Positions 59,885 to 64,000 of a DNA stretch of 64,000 nucleotides are shown here, piece by piece. Position 1 is the first letter of the stretch; each line of letters starts with the position of its first letter. This stretch comes from Thermoplasmatales archaeon E-plasma (lineage in GTDB: Archaea > Thermoplasmatota > Thermoplasmata > Thermoplasmatales > Thermoplasmataceae). The stretch lies in NCBI GenBank assembly GCA_000496135.1, contig KI542675.1, positions 372,001 through 436,000 of the forward strand, given 5' to 3'. A model generated the notes under the pieces. That model saw only the letters and a program-made list of their open reading frames with translations. It had not been told where the DNA came from and made no database searches. The position numbers were made by a program, and so were the translations under genes.

Positions 59885-60655
59885 GTGAGAAATGAAAATA
59901 GGTTTCTGAAATATCCCGGTACAAAAATCACATTAGTTAAGGATATTCAAAAGGAATTCGTGATTTCAGGCAGAAGAATCTTTGTTGATGTATTCGGCGG
60001 ATCAGGCTCAGTATCCCTTAATATGCAGGCAGAGCAAATAGTATATAATGACATTGACCCTGAGCTGGTCTCTATATTTAAGGCTGTGAAGATGCATCCG
60101 GAAGAATTCTATTCTGAGATGTGTATTATGACGGAGTCTGAATCAGATTTTTTAACGTATGGGTCGAAGCCTGTAAACTGGAAAAACAAAAAGGTAAGAG
60201 ATGCAGGCATATCGTTTCATAATTTTACGACTGGTTTTGGGGGAAAGGGAGAAACCTATTCAACCAGGGAAAAGGGAGCTTACCAGTACACCGTAAAAGT
60301 TATGCAAAATTATAACATAATAGCAAAAAAAGTTAAAGAATTTACAATTGAAAACCTTGACTTCAGGGAAATTATTGCAAAATATGATGATAGTGACTCT
60401 TTTTTTTACATTGACCCGCCATATCCCGGCAGAAACTGGTACAATTTTTCGTTTTCCATGGATGATATGAAAGATTTAAAAGCGGTTCTCAGCAAAATAA
60501 AAGGTATCTATCTTATGAATTTTAACAGGGATGATCCCATCCCCAAAGAAATATTCGGAAATCCACAATATACAATAAAGTATGAAAACAAGAATGCCCC
60601 TCCTGATCAGGAATACCGATACTATGCTTACTATACCAACCTGAAAAAGAAATAA
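59885..60655 (+). CDS. Orphan D12-class N6-adenine DNA methyltransferase (Dam-like)
   Basis: 256 residues, GTG start at 59885. Motif X KYPGTKITLVKDI, motif I FVDVFGGSGSVSLNM and motif IV FFYIDPPYPGRNWY are in the alpha-class order of Dam/DpnM enzymes. The target-recognition part is short. There is no nuclease gene beside it; solitary or of viral descent. Convergent with the AAA+ gene, leaving about 40 nt between stops. Confidence 0.88.
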   Translation: MRNENRFLKYPGTKITLVKDIQKEFVISGRRIFVDVFGGSGSVSLNMQAEQIVYNDIDPELVSIFKAVKMHPEEFYSEMCIMTESESDFLTYGSKPVNWKNKKVRDAGISFHNFTTGFGGKGETYSTREKGAYQYTVKVMQNYNIIAKKVKEFTIENLDFREIIAKYDDSDSFFYIDPPYPGRNWYNFSFSMDDMKDLKAVLSKIKGIYLMNFNRDDPIPKEIFGNPQYTIKYENKNAPPDQEYRYYAYYTNLKKK

Positions 60656-60694
60656 GGACAAAATAAAAATATTGTCCTAAAAAAATTGCAAAGT

Positions 60695-62194
60695 TCAGTG
60701 GTATGATGGGTCATCATTATAGTTATGGAATGTGGGATAATAGGTATCATCACGCTGTGAAAGCGTATTCTCCGAAGACATTGCTACCCCCAGATTTCCA
60801 TAGGTCTTGTTGATTTTTTCCTCTACGGGCAGGTATGTTTTTAAAGCTTCAAGTACATCTTCAACCTCTGTGAGTTTGCTTTCCCTTGAAACAGCCAGAT
60901 CCCCTGAGGCCCTGATGAGACCACCCAGCTCCCTCAATCGCAGAGTCAATGCATTATCTCTGTGATCTATGGTTTTAGCTCTCCTCTTTCCTTCCTCCAC
61001 AATCAGGTTTGCTGCTTCAATGGCCATATGTGGGATCTTACCATCGGAATTAATTTCCTGTGCTATAAATTGAAGGTATTTCAGTCTGTTTTCAGGGTTA
61101 TCCGGGATTGATACTTCCATTAGAATTTCGTATCCGCTTCCAACTATTCTTGATCTCAGCGGGCTGAGAATATATTTTAAATCCTGCATATTGCATGCTG
61201 CCACAAGTATAAAATTTGCAGGAACATTATCAACTCTGACACTTGCCCCGGCGCTCTGGGGATTCCTTCCAGTTATGGGGAATTTCTTCTCCTGCATGGC
61301 GGTGAGTATAGATCTCTGCAATTCTCCAAGGTGTGTAATCTCATCAACGAAAAGTATCCCTTCATGAGCCTCGTGAACAGATCCAGCAATAACTCTTTCA
61401 AACGGCATAGTTCCCAATTGTGGATGCCCGCCATAGGGATCGTGCCTGACATCGCCAAGTAGTTCTGTTTCACTGGCTCCCGTTGCAAGAATGAATGTAT
61501 TGCGGTTCAGTGGGATTATGACTTTGCTTGGACTTCTTTTGTCCATCTTTCTTCTTTTCTCCAGGGTTCTCTCGTCAAGGATCCTGATCTTGTCATTTGC
61601 CCTTTCGTAAACAATAACTTCTTCATGATCTCCATTCTTCCTTGTTGAAGTGACTTTTTCCGGACTGCTTTGTACTCCAAACGCAGCACCTATGACGTTA
61701 AAAACATCTCCAAATGGACCCTGACCTGTGGAATTGTTTTTTTGCTGGTTACAGCTTGGGCATATGCTCTCATTATATGATGAAAGAAAACCGCATTTAG
61801 TACATCTGAATCCCAATCTCTCGGAAATTTCAAAAGAAACATTCTCAGGATCAATAAGAATACCTTCTGCGGCATTTAATTCTTCTCTCTCCTGTTCTAT
61901 CTGTGTTGCTGTTTTGATCTCTATAAATGGCCTCTCTGGATATTCAGGATTATGTAGTACCCTGACCTCTTCCTTTGGTCTGTCAATGAAAAATGACATT
62001 GCCTGAGCGATCATAGATTTCCCAACGCCTGGAGGTCCAACCAGAAGGAGATGTCTTCTCTGTCTGGCTGCGATTCTCGCTATCCTTACCGCATCATCCT
62101 GACCAATAACTCTTTCCAGAGGATTGGAAGGGATTTTCAGCTGGGAAGTATCGGATATGCTTCCAAAATCTGCATTTATGAAGTATGATCCCAT
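60695..62194 (-). CDS. LonB-like AAA+ ATPase without protease domain, with zinc ribbon
   Basis: 499 residues. The ATPase closely follows archaeal LonB: VIGQDDAVRIARIAARQRRHLLLVGPPGVGKS (Walker A 53-60), HEAHEGILFVDEITHLGELQ (Walker B around 280-286), TAMQEKKFPITGRNPQS, NFILVAACNMQDL, SPLRSRIVGSGYEI. LonB normally has a membrane insertion between Walker A and B; here that place holds a CTKC-CPSC zinc ribbon (131-148). The sequence ends after the lid helices with a Tyr/Asn/Asp-rich tail and lacks the S16 Ser-Lys protease domain. It overlaps dnaG by 19 nt, so a role in RNA or DNA handling rather than proteolysis is possible. Confidence 0.88.
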   Translation of the reverse strand: MGSYFINADFGSISDTSQLKIPSNPLERVIGQDDAVRIARIAARQRRHLLLVGPPGVGKSMIAQAMSFFIDRPKEEVRVLHNPEYPERPFIEIKTATQIEQEREELNAAEGILIDPENVSFEISERLGFRCTKCGFLSSYNESICPSCNQQKNNSTGQGPFGDVFNVIGAAFGVQSSPEKVTSTRKNGDHEEVIVYERANDKIRILDERTLEKRRKMDKRSPSKVIIPLNRNTFILATGASETELLGDVRHDPYGGHPQLGTMPFERVIAGSVHEAHEGILFVDEITHLGELQRSILTAMQEKKFPITGRNPQSAGASVRVDNVPANFILVAACNMQDLKYILSPLRSRIVGSGYEILMEVSIPDNPENRLKYLQFIAQEINSDGKIPHMAIEAANLIVEEGKRRAKTIDHRDNALTLRLRELGGLIRASGDLAVSRESKLTEVEDVLEALKTYLPVEEKINKTYGNLGVAMSSENTLSQRDDTYYPTFHNYNDDPSYH

Positions 62195-63507
62195 GCTACG
62201 ACCCTCAATTCTTGTGGCTTCTTTGTTATATTTCCTATTTTAACACCATAAATGTTCTTGATGCCGGATTTATAAGCAATATCCACAAGTCTTTGAGAAA
62301 TAACGCCTCCTGTTATTATGGAATGCGCCCCTGAAACAGTTTCTATTTTATCCACTGCTTCAGCCACTGGAAAAGACCCTAAGGTTTTTCCCTCCTCATC
62401 ATAAATTTCAGTTATCTTTTCCTCTGTCAAACTCGTGAGTCTCTTCTGTATGCTTCTCGGGTCGTTGAAATGGAGAGTACCATCGTCCTCTTCAACAATG
62501 TCTTCCTGAACTGTTTCTATTTCGGCAGTGGTTACTTCAATTTCAGGTTTTTGAATCTTCTCCGAAGGTTTGTGTTCCTTTTTAAATTCTCTTTTCTCTG
62601 GAACATTTTTCATTGCCTCAGCGTTCTTCTTCTCAGATGTGTTGTTTCTCTCATTGACAGCTTTTAACTCCTCGGTCATTCCCCTCATTGAAAGGTATTG
62701 CTCAACCGGGGTTTTGTATCTTAGCGCTTTTACTATCTGTTTGTAAGTAAGCTCTTCAACCTCAGTTCCTGGGGGTGCTCTTGCAACAAAATCCACCTCT
62801 GCAACCTGAAGCATTTCCTTAAGTATGAGATCTCCTCCACGGTCACCGTCAAGGAAAACCGTTACAGTTCTCTCTCTAGATAACTTTTGCACTGTCTTGG
62901 GAATGCTTGTTCCCTGAACAGCTATGGTGTTCTTTATTCCGTATCTAAGAAGATTGATTATATCGCTTCTGCCTTCAACTACTATTATGGAATCTGAATC
63001 CTTTACTGCAGGTCCTGCAGGCAAGTGATCTTCTCCATATGTTATAATTTCAGCTTTTTCAACTCCTTCCCTTACAGTGGCAATTATGCTTTCACTCACA
63101 CTCTTTCCACTATCGGTCATCTTTTTGTAAAGCTGTTCTGCCCTTTCAATAACCTTCTTTCTCTTTTCCTGCCTAACATCTTCCAGGGTTTCTACCTCTA
63201 CTTTGGCTTTGCATGGGCCAATTCTATCGATTGTTTCCAGCGCTGCGGCCAGTATAGAACTTTCCACTTGGTCTAACCCTGAAGGTATTAATGCATAACC
63301 TTCTGTTCTTCCTTTTTTACTGTCAATTTCTACTTCAATTCTTCCTATCTTTCCGCCTTTCTGAAGGTCCCTGAGGTCTAACTCATCACCGAGTAATCCC
63401 TCTGTTTGTCCAAAAATAGCCCCAACAACATCGGGTTTTTCAACCACCCCATCCGTTGAGATCTTGGCTTTGATAAGATATTTTGTAAGATTTGGATCTA
63501 CATTCAT
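62176..63507 (-). CDS. dnaG: Archaeal DnaG-type primase / exosome-associated protein
   Basis: 443 residues from ATG 63507, chosen because GGTGAT precedes it by 5 nt; a GTG at 63516 is in frame. The TOPRIM core is SIIVVEGRSDIINLLRYGIK and TVTVFLDGDRGGDLILKEML; the N-terminal archaeal domain is VEKPDVVGAIFGQTEGLLGDELDLRDLQ, and the C-terminal part follows a low-complexity Lys/Glu linker. In archaea this protein has weak primase activity and is a stable exosome subunit. Co-transcribed with the Lon-like ATPase downstream. Confidence 0.95.
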   Translation of the reverse strand: MNVDPNLTKYLIKAKISTDGVVEKPDVVGAIFGQTEGLLGDELDLRDLQKGGKIGRIEVEIDSKKGRTEGYALIPSGLDQVESSILAAALETIDRIGPCKAKVEVETLEDVRQEKRKKVIERAEQLYKKMTDSGKSVSESIIATVREGVEKAEIITYGEDHLPAGPAVKDSDSIIVVEGRSDIINLLRYGIKNTIAVQGTSIPKTVQKLSRERTVTVFLDGDRGGDLILKEMLQVAEVDFVARAPPGTEVEELTYKQIVKALRYKTPVEQYLSMRGMTEELKAVNERNNTSEKKNAEAMKNVPEKREFKKEHKPSEKIQKPEIEVTTAEIETVQEDIVEEDDGTLHFNDPRSIQKRLTSLTEEKITEIYDEEGKTLGSFPVAEAVDKIETVSGAHSIITGGVISQRLVDIAYKSGIKNIYGVKIGNITKKPQELRVVAWDHTS

Positions 63508-63511
63508 CAAT

Positions 63512-63518
63512 ATCACCT
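63512..63518 (-). promoter_or_regulatory. Shine-Dalgarno site deciding the dnaG start
   Basis: AGGTGAT on the minus strand, complementary to the 16S 3' end, ends 4-5 nt before ATG 63507. Confidence 0.55.
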
Positions 63519-63725
63519 TTTTTGTCGTATACTAATTTATAACAGGATAGAATCCGGCAACAATCTAATCCATTTTCTATCTCCATTAAGATATTCATTG
63601 CAAATCCGTATTTAATCAATTCGATACTAAATACATGATGGATTCAAGTAATCCCTAACTTGCATGGAAGAATCATCAGGGAACTATAATTAATGATATT
63701 GCGTTGTGCCTTCAGGAATTATTTC

Positions 63726-64000
63726 ATGTTTGAGAGTGAAACTTCAACTACAGGAGGCATTGATTTACTGGATCAGCAAAAAACCATAATACGGCAATAT
63801 TCCAAGGCAATCCTGATTTCAGGGATATTTGGCATTGTTTATGAAATCTTATCCGGATTTCCGTACTTAGGCGTCTATTTATTCTTTAGTCTACCATTCC
63901 AGTTTCCATCGGTTGCTTTTCATTCCTCATCATTGGTTATCATTGCATTTTCTTCTTTGGTCTCATCTTATATTTCATTGGGTATTGGGGTATTATTTCT
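63726..64000 (+). CDS. Membrane protein, 5' part only
   Basis: An open frame from ATG 63726 (or in-frame ATG 63693) runs off the window, 91 visible residues. After a polar start (MFESETSTTGGIDLLDQQK) it has at least two hydrophobic segments (AILISGIFGIVYEILSGF, then VIIAFSSLVSSYISLGIGVLF) with an aromatic loop. No family can be named from this part. Confidence 0.6.
   Translation, partial: MFESETSTTGGIDLLDQQKTIIRQYSKAILISGIFGIVYEILSGFPYLGVYLFFSLPFQFPSVAFHSSSLVIIAFSSLVSSYISLGIGVLF

Overview
The window reads as a chromosome segment of an acidophilic, heterotrophic archaeon of the order Thermoplasmatales. Evidence: Alba, archaeal PriS and DnaG primases, archaeal GatDE, an isoprenyl-diphosphate synthase, an 11-type-subunit Nuo complex without NuoEFG, a secreted sedolisin (acid) protease, TESGLPSGTSW-type surface repeats, moderately AT-rich DNA and many start codons about 25 nt downstream of a TATA box (leaderless transcripts). 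The genus cannot be fixed from this segment; Cuniculiplasma-, Ferroplasma- or Acidiplasma-like are all possible.

Layout. 0-1.7 kb: 3' end of a repeat-built surface protein. 2-3.4 kb: two unknown genes. 3.5-6.5 kb: sulfur island with a phosphosulfolactate synthase (ComA) homologue fused to a winged helix, divergent from APS reductase and ATP sulfurylase. 6.5-8.4 kb: small unknown genes and tRNA-Glu(CUC). 8.5-10.7 kb: MarR regulator with a 14-TM drug exporter and a candidate operator. 10.9-12.5 kb: unknown gene pair. 12.5-14.1 kb: Pit phosphate permease with DUF47/PhoU-like partner. 14.2-20 kb: pirin, divergent AroD, CarB-CarA. 20-26 kb: methyltransferase, DUF72, a small repeat protein, ALDH/HxlR/YceI cluster, and a frameshifted acetyltransferase. 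26-31 kb: orphan DNA methylase, MFS, membrane protein, tRNA-Leu(UAA), a structured leader, Lrp-type regulator, Alba. 31-37 kb: GGPP synthase-like protein, ALDH7, S53 protease. 37-39 kb: PriS, rubrerythrin, DUF3501.

39.1-41.2 kb is the decayed accessory patch: IS605-type TnpB remnant, a second transposase fragment, and a tandemly duplicated cassette of short membrane proteins each preceded by the remnant of the same C-terminal peptide. 41.3-46.3 kb: acyl-CoA dehydrogenase, second DUF72, GatD-GatE. 46.6-56.8 kb: complete nuoABCDHIJ1J2KLMN operon followed by two unknown small genes. 56.8-60.7 kb: crotonase, TatC-TatA, unknown protein plus 1-Cys peroxiredoxin, orphan D12 adenine methylase. 60.7-63.5 kb: Lon-like AAA+ ATPase lacking a protease domain, overlapping archaeal DnaG. 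The end cuts into a membrane protein gene.

No CRISPR array, rRNA or intact mobile element was seen. The most interesting items are the ComA-HTH fusion next to sulfate activation, the duplicated peptide/membrane cassette, the protease-less Lon-like ATPase beside DnaG, the PriS reading frame without a canonical start, and the hairpin leader at 29.5 kb.
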